From CAVUMR01 sp963742715 (lineage in GTDB: Bacteria > Actinomycetota > Actinomycetes > Mycobacteriales > Micromonosporaceae): a stretch of DNA of 64,000 nucleotides. This document shows positions 43,584-51,972 of this stretch, piece after piece. The stretch's first letter is position 1; each line of letters starts with the position of its first letter. Location: the NCBI GenBank assembly GCA_963742715.1, contig CAVUMR010000001.1, positions 1,054,001 to 1,118,000 of the forward strand. The letters run 5' to 3'. The notes under the pieces were generated by a model. It had not been told where the DNA came from, made no database searches, and saw only the letters and a list, made by a program, of their open reading frames with translations. The position numbers were made by a program, and so were the translations under genes.

Positions 43584-43961
43584 TCAGCCCTGATCGCGCC
43601 AGGGGATCTCCTGCAACGACCAGCCGTTGCCGTCCGGGTCGCTGAAGAACGCGAACTTCCCGCCGGGAGCTTCGCGCGCCTCGGACACGTCCACGCCACG
43701 TCCGGCGAGCTCGGCCCGCGCGGCTTCAATGTCGGTGACGACGAGCTGCAGACCCTGCATCGAGCCAGGTGGCGACGGGGAGATGCCGGTGCCGAACGCG
43801 ATCGAGCATGCCGAGCCCGGCGGCGTGCACTGGATGAAGCGCAACTCATCACTGACCGTGTGGTCGTGGTCGACGGTGAATCCTGCCTTCTCGGTGTAGA
43901 ACGCTTTCGCCCGATCTACATCCGACACCGGTACGGCGATCAGCTCGAGCTTGAAGTCCAT
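43584..43961 (-). CDS. VOC-superfamily (glyoxalase-like) protein
   Basis: A 125-residue protein beginning MDFKLELIAVPVSDVDRAKAFY and ending GKFAFFSDPDGNGWSLQEIPW, the single-module pattern of VOC proteins. ATG 43961 starts directly at the first beta strand. Likely an isomerase, dioxygenase or binding protein; nothing in the neighbourhood fixes the substrate. Confidence 0.87.
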   Translation of the reverse strand: MDFKLELIAVPVSDVDRAKAFYTEKAGFTVDHDHTVSDELRFIQCTPPGSACSIAFGTGISPSPPGSMQGLQLVVTDIEAARAELAGRGVDVSEAREAPGGKFAFFSDPDGNGWSLQEIPWRDQG

Positions 43962-44159
43962 GCGGCGGACGCTACGCCCCAGGTATGCCAACGTCCGGCG
44001 ATCGCGCTCATCGACCGCCGGTGAGGTCGAATGGCGCCAGCGACGTCCAGCGGTGCGCGTGAGGTGGTTGTGGGCTCCGCCCCGTGCGCACATGTCGAGG
44101 CTCTGACATGCGGCGGTTGAGACCCTGGCCGTGCAGCGGGTGGAGGCTTTGACCGTGCA

Positions 44160-44305
44160 GCCTGCCGGGGCTCCGTTCAGCTTCTCGGCGCTGCGGCGTT
44201 CAGCTTGCCGGGGCTCCGGCGTTCAGCTTCTCGGCGCTCCGACGTTCAGCTTGCCGGGCGACGTCCAGCTTGCCGGGGCTCCGGCGTTCAGCTTGCCGGG
44301 GCTCT
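44160..44305 (+). repeat. 23-bp tandem repeat upstream of the DUF222/HNH gene
   Basis: About six or seven copies of GGCGTTCAGCTTGCCGGGGCTC and variants (TTCTCGGCGCT alternates with TTGCCGGGGCT). It lies in the 530-bp gap 43962-44491, which otherwise holds the promoter-like direct repeats at 44388-44447 and no gene. Confidence 0.88.
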
Positions 44306-44387
44306 GGCTGTACAGGGTGTCGAGGCAGCTCTTCGATAGAGCGGACCAACCCGGTGGGCACCGCGGTGTTTGTCAAGGATTTCTTAG

Positions 44388-44447
44388 TTCCTTTGTGGAT
44401 GGTGCTCTCTTCTCCGAGATCCCCTATTTCCTTTGTGGACGGCGCTC
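44388..44447 (+). promoter_or_regulatory. Pair of 20-bp direct repeats upstream of the DUF222/HNH gene
   Basis: TTCCTTTGTGGATGGTGCTC (44388-44407) and TTCCTTTGTGGACGGCGCTC (44428-44447) match at 18 of 20 positions and are exactly 40 bp apart. They lie in an AT-richer stretch 45-105 bp upstream of the start codon region. Two evenly spaced sites suggest regulator binding or a recognition site of the nuclease itself. Confidence 0.6.
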
Positions 44448-44491
44448 CCGGAGCGGCCGGAACTGTCGTACCTCTCTCATAGGTTCTGGGC

Positions 44492-45931
44492 ATGGACGAG
44501 CGCGGGGTGACGGCAGCCGGTTTGGCTGGCGTTTCCGCGTGTCCGGGCTCGGTTGGTGTGGTGGATGAGCCGATTCCGGCTGCGGTGACGGCGTTGGCTG
44601 GTCTGCCGGCGGGGCCGGGGTTGGCGGCCGCGTTGTCGGGCATCGACCGGTCGAGGCTGAACGGCTATGGCCGGGTGCTCGTGATGCAGGCGACCGCCCG
44701 GCAAGCCGCGCATTGGCAGGCGCAGTTGCTGGCGGATGTGGTCTCGGTCGCGGCCTGCCCACCCGGCGAGTCCGAGCCCGCCACGAATGTCTTCGGTGAG
44801 TTCTGCGAGGTCGGTGAGTTCGCCGCCGAGGAGATCGCCGCCGCGTTGACCTGGACCCGCCGGGCCGCCGAGCACCAGTTGTCGCTCGGCTGGTCACTGG
44901 TGCGCCGTCTGCCGGCGGTGCACGCGGCCCTGTCGGCCGGTGCGATTGATGTGCCGAAGGCGCGGGTGTTCGACCGTGAGACCCACCCGCTGCCCGACCC
45001 GGCCGCCCGCGCCGTCTGCGACCAGCTGCTGCCGGACGCACCCCGGCTGACCACCGGGCAGCTGCGGGCCAGACTGCAACGCCTCGTCTTGACGGTGGAT
45101 CCGGAAGCCGCGCGGCTGCGCGAGGAGAAAGCGGTAGCCGAGCGGCGGGTGATCTCCGGACTGGAGTTCGACGGCACCACCTCCATCACCGTGCTCGGGC
45201 TACCCACCGAACGCGCCACCGCCGCGATGGAACGCGTCCACGCGATCGCGCACGCGGCCCGGCGTAACGGTGACGCCCGCACCATGGACCAGCTACGCGC
45301 CGACACCGTGCTCGACCTGCTCGACGGCACCCTGACCGGACCACTACCCGCCCCGCGTAAAGGTGTCATCGAACTCACCGTGCCGCTCACCACGCTCATG
45401 GGGCTGTCCGAGGAACCCGGCGAGCTGGCCGGGTGGGGACCCATCGCTGCCGACATCACCCGCAAACTCGCCGACGAGCACCACAACGTCACCTGGCGCT
45501 ACCGCGTCGTCGACGCCGACGGGCAGCTCGTCGGAGCCGGCACCACCCGCCGCCCGACCGCCCGCATGGACGCGTTCGTGCGGGCCCGCGACCGCACCTG
45601 CCGCTTCCCCGGCTGCCGCCGATCCGCCTCACACACGGATCTCGACCACACCGTTCCCTACACCGAGGACGGTCCCACCCATCCCATCAATCTCGGCGCC
45701 CTGTGCCGGACCCACCACCGCACCAAACACGAAGGCGGCTGGACACTCCACCAGCCCCAAGCCGGCGTCTTCGACTGGACCAGCCCCCACGGCCACCGCT
45801 ACACCGCCCGACCAGAACGACCCGACCACCCGCAATGCGTGGAGTGCGGGGAAGAGCAGCGGCACACGAAGCGGCGGGCACCGGCGGATAACCCGGATCC
45901 CCGCCCACCGCCGGCGGCGACCAGCAGTTGA
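44492..45931 (+). CDS. HNH endonuclease with DUF222 domain (13E12 repeat family)
   Basis: A 479-residue protein. The DUF222 domain (about 55-330) contains EEIAAALTWTRRAAEHQLSLG and GAIDVPKARVF. The C-terminal HNH domain is RDRTCRFPGCRRSASHTDLDHTVPY, then INLGALCRTHHRTKHEGGW, with the zinc cysteines and catalytic His in place. The family is abundant in actinomycete genomes and often multicopy; its function is not settled. The ATG at 44492 begins MDERGVTAAG. An extended intergenic region with repeats is on both sides. Confidence 0.9.
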   Translation: MDERGVTAAGLAGVSACPGSVGVVDEPIPAAVTALAGLPAGPGLAAALSGIDRSRLNGYGRVLVMQATARQAAHWQAQLLADVVSVAACPPGESEPATNVFGEFCEVGEFAAEEIAAALTWTRRAAEHQLSLGWSLVRRLPAVHAALSAGAIDVPKARVFDRETHPLPDPAARAVCDQLLPDAPRLTTGQLRARLQRLVLTVDPEAARLREEKAVAERRVISGLEFDGTTSITVLGLPTERATAAMERVHAIAHAARRNGDARTMDQLRADTVLDLLDGTLTGPLPAPRKGVIELTVPLTTLMGLSEEPGELAGWGPIAADITRKLADEHHNVTWRYRVVDADGQLVGAGTTRRPTARMDAFVRARDRTCRFPGCRRSASHTDLDHTVPYTEDGPTHPINLGALCRTHHRTKHEGGWTLHQPQAGVFDWTSPHGHRYTARPERPDHPQCVECGEEQRHTKRRAPADNPDPRPPPAATSS

Positions 45932-46393
45932 TCACCACGCACCTGGCCGCCGACGTGGCCAGCCATGCCCGAGTGGACGTGCCGTTGGACATGGACGCGC
46001 CACTACCGCACCACCCTGACCAGGGCGGACAGTCGGTGCTGACCGTTGGCCGAGAGGTGCGCCATCTTGAGGCACCGCCCACCATGAGGCACCGCCCACC
46101 TTGAGGCACCGCCCACCATGAGGCACCGCCCACCTTGAGGCACCGCCCACCATGAAGCACCGCCCACCATGAAGCACCGCCCACCATGAGGCACCGCCCA
46201 CCATGAGGCACCGCCCACCTTGATGCTCCGCGTACCGCCGGGGACCAGTGGCTGACCTCGAACCGGCGCAGTGGCGGTCTGCAATGGGGCATTCCTGGTG
46301 CCGCGGACGAGCATCCGTGCCCATCGACGCGGTGACTCTGGCACGGTCCCCAGCGACACCACCGGGAAAGGACACCGGAGAAGGACTACCGGA
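45932..46393. other. 462-bp gap after the HNH gene, without a clear gene
   Basis: The first ~130 bp stay open in the plus frame that starts at TTG 45927 (overlapping the HNH stop) and read protein-like (THLAADVASHARVDVPLDMD), but this runs into the 17-bp tandem array at 46068 and ends there. It is probably a remnant. After the array, 46221-46393 shows nothing recognisable. Confidence 0.4.
46068..46220. repeat. 17-bp tandem repeat, nine units
   Basis: Nine consecutive copies of TGAGGCACCGCCCACCA (variants TGAAGC and ...CCT), starting every 17 bases from 46068. Because 17 is not a multiple of three, the array cannot be a coding repeat in a single frame; apparent reading frames rich in GGR and WWA on the minus strand are artefacts. 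Confidence 0.95.
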
Positions 46394-47134
46394 TCAGCGG
46401 CCGCCGCTGACGTCGAGGATGGCTCCGGTGACGTACGACGCGGCCGGCGACAGCAGCCATCGGATCGCCTCGGCTACCTCGTCGGCGTGGCCGCCCCGCC
46501 CCATCGGTACGGTGCCGGCCAGCCGGGCCACCCGGCCGGGTTCGCCGCCGCTCGCGTGGATGTCCGTCTCGATCAGGCCCGGGCGTACCCCGTTGACCCG
46601 GATTCCCTCACCGGCCACCTCGCGGGCCAGACCCACGGTCAGCGTGTCCACCGCCGCCTTGGACGCGGCGTAGTCGACGTACTCCCCCGGCGACCCGAGC
46701 ACGGCGGCGCGGGACGAGACGTTGACGATCACGCCACGGCCACCGGCCGCGCCAGCGGAGGACATCCGGCGTACCGCCTCGCGGGCACACAGGAACGCGC
46801 CGAGCACGTTGACCGCCAGCATCCGTTCGATCCGGTCAGCTGCGAGCTCCGAAACCCGCGACTGCCGGCCGACAATGCCCGCGTTGTTGACCAGCCCGTA
46901 CACCGGACCGCCGGCCGCCTCGAACAGGGCCAGCACGTCCGCCTCGGACGACACGTCGGCGCGTACCGCTCGAGCCGACGCGCCCGCGACAGCACAGTCG
47001 GCCACCACCGCCTGAGCGGCCGCCTCATCCGTGCGGTAGCTCAGGCAGAGGTCGTACCCGTCCCGCGCGAGCAGCCGCGCCGTGGCCGCCCCGATCCCCC
47101 GACTACCGCCCGTGATGATCACCAGTCCGCCCAT
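46394..47134 (-). CDS. Short-chain dehydrogenase/reductase
   Basis: A 246-residue SDR with the cofactor motif TGGSRGIGAATARLL (near 8), NNAG near 85, catalytic Ser in VIVNVSSRAA and Tyr-x-x-x-Lys in YVDYAASKAAV. It ends VTGAILDVSGGR, the usual C-terminus of FabG-like enzymes. ATG 47134 opens MGGLVIITGG. The SYRT sequence after strand 2 suggests NADP preference. Probably monocistronic; substrate unknown. Confidence 0.92.
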   Translation of the reverse strand: MGGLVIITGGSRGIGAATARLLARDGYDLCLSYRTDEAAAQAVVADCAVAGASARAVRADVSSEADVLALFEAAGGPVYGLVNNAGIVGRQSRVSELAADRIERMLAVNVLGAFLCAREAVRRMSSAGAAGGRGVIVNVSSRAAVLGSPGEYVDYAASKAAVDTLTVGLAREVAGEGIRVNGVRPGLIETDIHASGGEPGRVARLAGTVPMGRGGHADEVAEAIRWLLSPAASYVTGAILDVSGGR

Positions 47135-47181
47135 GCCGGCCAGTATCGCCGGCCGCCCGCCGCAGAGCCGGACCACCGCCG

Positions 47182-47300
47182 GCCGCCGGAGACGGCCACC
47201 GACGAGCCGCCCGCCGCAGAACCGCCCGCCGCGGAGCCGAGCGCCGCCTGAGCCGCCCGCCGCCCGAGCCGAGCGCCGCCGGAGACGGCCACCGACGAGC
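47182..47300. repeat. Perfect 26-bp direct repeat, 93 bp apart
   Basis: The same 26 bases (starting GCCGCCGGAGACGGCCACCG, ending GACGAGC) occur at 47182-47207 and 47275-47300, with related GCCGCCCGCCGC blocks between, in the gap between the SDR gene and the exporter operon. Confidence 0.85.
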
Positions 47301-47324
47301 GGCCAAGACCCGGAGCAGACCAGC

Positions 47325-48116
47325 TCAGTGGCCGCTGCTCACGTAGTACCGAGCTTGCCGGTTCCAGAACCGGACCGCACCGGCCAGCAGCAACGCGCCC
47401 ACCGCCGGCGCCAGCCAGGCGAGCCACGGCGGGACAGTGAGTTCACCGGTACGTCCGAGCAGCACGGTCGCCGGGAGGTACGCCACGAACGCCACCGGCA
47501 GTACGAAGGTGAGCCCGAACCGGGCGGCCGGCCCGAAGATCTTCATCGGGTAGTTGCCGAACGTGTTGAACACGTCGTCTGCCGCGATCCGCAGCGCGAC
47601 CGTACTGAGGAACCGGAACGCCAGCGCCGAGCTGGCCAGTTGTACCGCCAGCTCGACCAGTGCGCCGCCCACCACGGCGAGCAGCAGGTACGCCACCGCG
47701 AGCGGCGACCAGTCCACCGGTACGAGCAGGCTCGCCACAACCAGCAGTACGACTCCGGCCTGCAGGTCACCGGCCGAGGTGAGGTCCAGTCGCCGGGTGA
47801 TGAGCTGGAGCAGCGGGTGGACCGGCCGGACCAGGTACCGGTCGAACTCGCCCTCGCGTACCACCGCGTCGAAGTTGATGAGCTGGCCGAACGGCAGTAC
47901 CCACAGTCCGTGTGCGGTGAGCCGGATGCCGTACAGGAAAGCCAGCTCACCGAGCGACCACCCACCGAGCGTGCCGAACCGGTCGAGTACCGCCCACAGG
48001 AACGCAAGCCCGACGCCTTGGTAGCACACTCCGCCGACGAGCAGGATCAGGAAGTTGCCGCGGTACTGCAGCTCGCCGCGGAGCGCGGCACCGAGCAGCA
48101 GCGGGTACGCGCGCAT
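47325..48116 (-). CDS. ABC-2 family permease (ABC2_membrane_6 type), second subunit
   Basis: A 263-residue protein with six hydrophobic helices. The N-terminus MRAYPLLLGAALRGELQYRGNFLILL and the loop DAVVREGEFDRYLVRPVHPLLQLI are characteristic of the PF06182-like permeases that come as a pair with a separate ATPase. It is the last gene of a three-gene exporter operon. Confidence 0.85.
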   Translation of the reverse strand: MRAYPLLLGAALRGELQYRGNFLILLVGGVCYQGVGLAFLWAVLDRFGTLGGWSLGELAFLYGIRLTAHGLWVLPFGQLINFDAVVREGEFDRYLVRPVHPLLQLITRRLDLTSAGDLQAGVVLLVVASLLVPVDWSPLAVAYLLLAVVGGALVELAVQLASSALAFRFLSTVALRIAADDVFNTFGNYPMKIFGPAARFGLTFVLPVAFVAYLPATVLLGRTGELTVPPWLAWLAPAVGALLLAGAVRFWNRQARYYVSSGH

Positions 48117-48117
48117 C

Positions 48118-48942
48118 TCAGCCGCCCTGGACGACGACGCGGCGGATCGCGCGCCACCACACCAGCCGGGTCAGCAACGCGAGCCCACCACCCCACGCCA
48201 GCTGCACAGCCAACGCGCGAAGCGCCGAGGAACCGGCGAGCTGCCCGAGGTACACCGCGGTCGGGGTGTACAGGGTGGCCTGGAACGGCAGCACCGCGGC
48301 GACGATCCGCACCGGGTCCGGCATGAACCACAGCGGGATCAGCGCGCCGGACAGGAACTGCGCGACCACCCGGTACATCAGGTACACGCCGCCGACCTCG
48401 AGGGTCCAGAACGAGACCAGTCCGAGCAGCAGTGCCAGTTGCTGGCTGACCAGGTACGCGAGCGCGAGACTGACCAGGTAGGCGAGTAGCGCGGTCGGGC
48501 CGGCCGGTGCGGCGGCACCCCCGACCACCAGCGCGAACGGCGCGGCGAGCAGGACGAACGGGGCGATCGCGGCGGTACCGCCGAGTTGCAGCGCGAGCAT
48601 CTGGCCGACGAAACCGGCCGGCCGCAGCAGGTCGGTCGCGATCCAGCCGCGCCGTACCCGCTCCGGGATCGGCGAGAACCGCCAGCGGTTGATCACCGTG
48701 TACTGCAGGGTGGCGAGCGTCGCGTACGCGATCATCGTGTCCAGCGGTACGCCGTCCACCGAGCCGCGATCGGCGTAGAGCGCGGTCCACACCACTTTCA
48801 GCAGGTACACCTGCAGCAGCAGCACGACCGCGGTGACGAGGTAGTCCGCCCGGTACGCCAGCACGGTCTGGAATTGGATCCGGCTGAACCCGGCGTAACG
48901 CCGCAGCCAGCGCCGGGGCGGCGCGAGCGATCGCACGGTCAT
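48118..48942 (-). CDS. ABC-2 family permease (ABC2_membrane_6 type), first subunit
   Basis: A 274-residue homologue of the next gene: RYAGFSRIQFQTVLAYRADYLVTAVVLLLQVYLLKVVW near the start and PERVRRGWIATDLLRPAGFVGQML as coupling loop. Six helices. Its start overlaps the ATPase stop by 4 bp and its stop is one base from the second permease. Together they form a heterodimeric exporter of unknown substrate. Confidence 0.85.
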   Translation of the reverse strand: MTVRSLAPPRRWLRRYAGFSRIQFQTVLAYRADYLVTAVVLLLQVYLLKVVWTALYADRGSVDGVPLDTMIAYATLATLQYTVINRWRFSPIPERVRRGWIATDLLRPAGFVGQMLALQLGGTAAIAPFVLLAAPFALVVGGAAAPAGPTALLAYLVSLALAYLVSQQLALLLGLVSFWTLEVGGVYLMYRVVAQFLSGALIPLWFMPDPVRIVAAVLPFQATLYTPTAVYLGQLAGSSALRALAVQLAWGGGLALLTRLVWWRAIRRVVVQGG

Positions 48943-49937
48943 ACCCGGACGGACCGTTCGGCGTAGATCTCGCGGATCACCGCGTCGAGCGCCGGCTCGG
49001 TGACGGACAGGTCGGTCACCGGATACCGGGCGGTGACCTGCGCGATCAGTTCGGTCGCGGCGAGCTGCCCGGGATCGAACCGCAGCCGGACGGTACGACC
49101 CTGCCGGTCGACCCGGGCAACGCCGGGCAGCGCGAAGCCGGCGGTGTGCGGGATCGGCGCGGCCAGGTGCACGACCATTTCCCGGTACGGCGTGTACTTC
49201 GCGGTCAGCGTGGCCAGGTCACCGTCGAACATGGCCCGGCCGTGATCGATCAGGATGACCCGGTGGCACAGCCGCTCCACGTCCTCCAGATCGTGCGTGG
49301 TCAGGATGACGGTGGTGGTGGCGTCCCGGACCAGCTCGGCGACGAACTCGCGGATGCGCTCCTTGGCCACCAGGTCCAGCCCGACGGTCGGCTCGTCGAG
49401 GTACAGGATCGCCGGGTCGTACAGCATCGCCGCGGCCAGATCGCCGCGCATCCGCTGGCCGAGCGAGAGCTGCCGGACCGGGGTGTCCAGAAACCCGCCG
49501 AGGTCGAGCAGCTCGGTGAACCGGGCGAGGTTGGCGCGGTACCGGGCCGGCGGCACCTCGTACAGGCTGCCGATCAGCCGGAACGACTCGCGCAACGGCA
49601 GGTCCCACCACAACTGGCTGCGCTGGCCGAACACCACGCCGATCTGCTTCGCGTTGCGGTGCCGGTCCCGCCACGGCGTGACGCCGGCGACCTCGACCTG
49701 CCCGGCGGTCGGCACCAGAATGCCGGTCATCATCTTGATCGTGGTCGACTTGCCGGCCCCGTTCGGCCCGAGATAGCCGACCAGCTCGCCGCGCTCGACG
49801 TCGAAGCTGATCCCGTCGACCGCGCGGGTCACGGTGTACTCGCGGGTCAGCAGCGTGCGTACCCCACCGAGGAAGCCGGTGTGCCGCCGTGGCCGGCGGA
49901 ACTCCTTCACCAGGCCGGATACCCGGATAAGTGGCAT
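48939..49937 (-). CDS. ABC transporter ATPase of the exporter
   Basis: A 332-residue ATPase: Walker A GPNGAGKSTTIKMMTGIL, FGQRSQLWWDLPLRESF after the Q-loop, signature LSLGQRMRGDLAAAML, Walker B ILYLDEPTVGLD and H-loop LTTHDLEDV. These QLWWD and GQRMRG forms are typical of ATPases that pair with ABC2_membrane_6 permeases. The start is ATG 49937 (MPLIRVSGLVKEF) or ATG 49949 (MCADM...). Confidence 0.9.
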   Translation of the reverse strand: MPLIRVSGLVKEFRRPRRHTGFLGGVRTLLTREYTVTRAVDGISFDVERGELVGYLGPNGAGKSTTIKMMTGILVPTAGQVEVAGVTPWRDRHRNAKQIGVVFGQRSQLWWDLPLRESFRLIGSLYEVPPARYRANLARFTELLDLGGFLDTPVRQLSLGQRMRGDLAAAMLYDPAILYLDEPTVGLDLVAKERIREFVAELVRDATTTVILTTHDLEDVERLCHRVILIDHGRAMFDGDLATLTAKYTPYREMVVHLAAPIPHTAGFALPGVARVDRQGRTVRLRFDPGQLAATELIAQVTARYPVTDLSVTEPALDAVIREIYAERSVRV

Positions 49938-50017
49938 GTCCGCGCACATTTCCACGGCGCCCGCGGCCTGTCTATGGGAAGGCCGGGCTATCGCACCGGG
50001 CCGTGCCCTCACCACCA

Positions 50018-50133
50018 CCGTCACCGGCGGCGCGGCCGGGCCAGCACCGTCACCGGCGGCGCGGCCGGGCCAGCACAGTCACCGGCGGCGCGGCCGGGCC
50101 AGCACAGTCACCGGCGGCGCAGCCGGACCAGCA
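50018..50133. repeat. 29-bp tandem repeat (4 units) containing the P450 stop codon
   Basis: Four units of CGTCACCGGCGGCGCGGCCGG plus GCCAGCAC, starting every 29 bases (TCACC at 50021, 50050, 50079, 50108). The last copy codes for the C-terminus of the P450 on the minus strand and supplies its TGA (50108-50110). The others are non-coding duplicates downstream of that stop. Confidence 0.93.
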
Positions 50134-51307
50134 CCCCGTCTCCGGGTACGACCATGATCGACCGGCGTACCGGCGGCTCGTCCCGCTCGTACCCCGGCTC
50201 CAGCGTGAACCGGCGCAGCACGGCGCGCACCATCGCGGCGGCGACCGCGACGGCGAACTCGTCCCCCAGGCACTTGCGGGAGCCGCCGCCGAACGGGTAC
50301 CACAGGTGCGCCGCCGGCACCGTGACCGCGAACCGCTCCGGCCGGAACAGCTCGGGTTCGTCGTAGTGGCGCGGATCGCGGTGGGTCAACCAGGGTGAAA
50401 GCCCGATGGGGGTACCGGCCGGAAGAGCGCTGTCTCCGCATCGGAGCGGGACGCCCAGGGTCCTGGTCAGTACCGGGATCACCGGCCGCAGCCGCAGCGC
50501 CTCCAGCACCGCCAGCCGCACCCCGCCCACCGGGTCGCTGGAGGGATTCCGGGCCAGCCGCTCCAGAGTCCAGGCGGCGGCGACCGCGGTCGTCTCGTGA
50601 CCGGTGATGAGCAGCGTCATCAGGTGCCGGTCGTCTCCGGCGTACCTCGATCCGGCCGCCGACCGGGCCGCGGCGAGCAGCGCGTCGAGCGATTCCCGCG
50701 CGCCGGCGAGCAGTCGCCACGGTGCCGGTGGCCCGGCCGGACCGGCGAACGCCCGGGGCGACCGGTTGCCGCGTACATCGGCCAGCAGCAGCTCGACCAG
50801 CGGCTCTCGGATCCCGGCCGGCAGCGGACCGTACACGCAGGTCAACAGCGTTTCGACGGCGAGTGCGTGGAGCGGGCCGAGCAACCGGCGCCGGCCCGGC
50901 CGCCAGCCGTCCAGTGCGGTGTCGATGATCCGCGCCAACGCGTCCGGCGAGGTCAGGCGACCGATGATCGACCGGGTGTCGCGGCGGGTGGTGCGGTGCC
51001 GGGCGCCTCCGGTGGTCAGCACCGAGTCCGGGCCGACCACCTCGGTGAGTACGTCGTTGTCCGGAGCCGTGTCCGCACCCGCCGAGGTGGCCCGGAACGC
51101 GGCCGCGACCAGCTCCGGGTCACCGGTGACCACCTGTACGCCGATCCGCGGGTCGGACAGCCGGAAGGTCGGGCCGCACGTCCGGGCGCCGGTCTCCAGC
51201 AGCCGGACCGGCTCGTACGTCCAGGCCCGGCGCTGCCGCGCCGGCGACCACGGATGTTCCGGGAGCACAGGCGACGGCAGCGACGGCGACGGCGACGGCC
51301 GAGTCAT
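50108..51307 (-). CDS. Cytochrome P450
   Basis: A 399-residue monooxygenase. The I-helix is LLITGHETTAVAAAWTLE, the ExxR motif is EALRLRP, the PERF region is FRPERFAV and the heme loop is YPFGGGSRKCLGDEFA with the thiolate Cys. The N-terminus has no membrane anchor, so it is a soluble bacterial P450. It is the last gene of the 13-gene set, with its ATG overlapping the stop of the adenylate-kinase-like gene. Presumably a late oxidative tailoring step. No ferredoxin gene is adjacent. Confidence 0.92.
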   Translation of the reverse strand: MTRPSPSPSLPSPVLPEHPWSPARQRRAWTYEPVRLLETGARTCGPTFRLSDPRIGVQVVTGDPELVAAAFRATSAGADTAPDNDVLTEVVGPDSVLTTGGARHRTTRRDTRSIIGRLTSPDALARIIDTALDGWRPGRRRLLGPLHALAVETLLTCVYGPLPAGIREPLVELLLADVRGNRSPRAFAGPAGPPAPWRLLAGARESLDALLAAARSAAGSRYAGDDRHLMTLLITGHETTAVAAAWTLERLARNPSSDPVGGVRLAVLEALRLRPVIPVLTRTLGVPLRCGDSALPAGTPIGLSPWLTHRDPRHYDEPELFRPERFAVTVPAAHLWYPFGGGSRKCLGDEFAVAVAAAMVRAVLRRFTLEPGYERDEPPVRRSIMVVPGDGVLVRLRRR

Positions 51308-51972
51308 GCTCCAGCCACCAGGTCGGTGATGACCTCGATGACCTGCGCCTCGACCTTGTCCCGGTCGGCGGTCCCGTCGATCCGGCGTACCACCCCGCGC
51401 GGCTCGTAATGGCCGAGCAGCTCGGCGACGCTGGCCCGGTGCGCGGCCAGCCGCTCGGCGAACACCTCCGGTACGTCGTCCGGCCGCAGTACGACCGGGC
51501 CGGCACAGGTCGGGCAGGCCGCGTCCGGTACCGGGATCCCGTCCTCGACGAACGTCTCGCAGCGCATGCACACCAGCCGCCGGGACCGGGCGAACGCGAC
51601 CTCGTCCGGGATGTCGAGGTGCAGGAACGCGTCGACCCGCAGGTCCCGCCGGGACAGCAGCGCGGCCAGTACGCCGGCCTGCGCGGTGTTGCGCGGGAAG
51701 CCTTCCAGCAGTACCCCGGTCGCCCCGCCGGCCAGCCGGTCCCCGAGCCACCGGTCGACTTCCGCGCCGACGAACTCGTCCGGCAGGAACCGTTGCCGGC
51801 GCGCCAACACATAGGCCTGCCGGCCGACGGGGGTACCGAGCGCGGCCTGCTCCTGGAAGTACACCCGCACCGCGAAGTGGGCGAGGTCGGGTACCGCCCG
51901 GCGGAGCGCGCGTACCGCTGTGCTCTTGCCCGCGGTCGGCGGCCCCACCAGCACGATCACCGGGGTACTCAT
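51304..51972 (-). CDS. Adenylate-kinase-like nucleotide kinase
   Basis: A 222-residue P-loop kinase: Walker A GPPTAGKSTAVRAL, EGFPRNTAQAGVL (the AMP-site region) and a LID with a four-cysteine zinc motif (CMRCETF...CPTC). This is adenylate kinase architecture, but the P-loop GPPTAGKS and the low family-wide identity elsewhere suggest a dedicated paralogue, not the housekeeping enzyme. ATG 51972 overlaps the APH-like gene stop (ATGA); its own stop overlaps the P450 ATG. In this operon it may phosphorylate a nucleotide-like intermediate. Confidence 0.8.
   Translation of the reverse strand: MSTPVIVLVGPPTAGKSTAVRALRRAVPDLAHFAVRVYFQEQAALGTPVGRQAYVLARRQRFLPDEFVGAEVDRWLGDRLAGGATGVLLEGFPRNTAQAGVLAALLSRRDLRVDAFLHLDIPDEVAFARSRRLVCMRCETFVEDGIPVPDAACPTCAGPVVLRPDDVPEVFAERLAAHRASVAELLGHYEPRGVVRRIDGTADRDKVEAQVIEVITDLVAGA

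Noticed and set aside
44492..45931. Mobile element or homing endonuclease call for the HNH gene
   Set aside because: DUF222/HNH proteins are common chromosomal genes in actinomycetes; no terminal repeats, target duplication or intron/intein context is visible.
43351..46220. CRISPR array
   Set aside because: The repeats are contiguous tandem copies without unique spacers, and no cas genes are in the window.
45932..46375. Minus-strand frames rich in GGR and WWA repeats
   Set aside because: They are readings of the 17-bp array in several frames; the unit length breaks frame and there are no family features.
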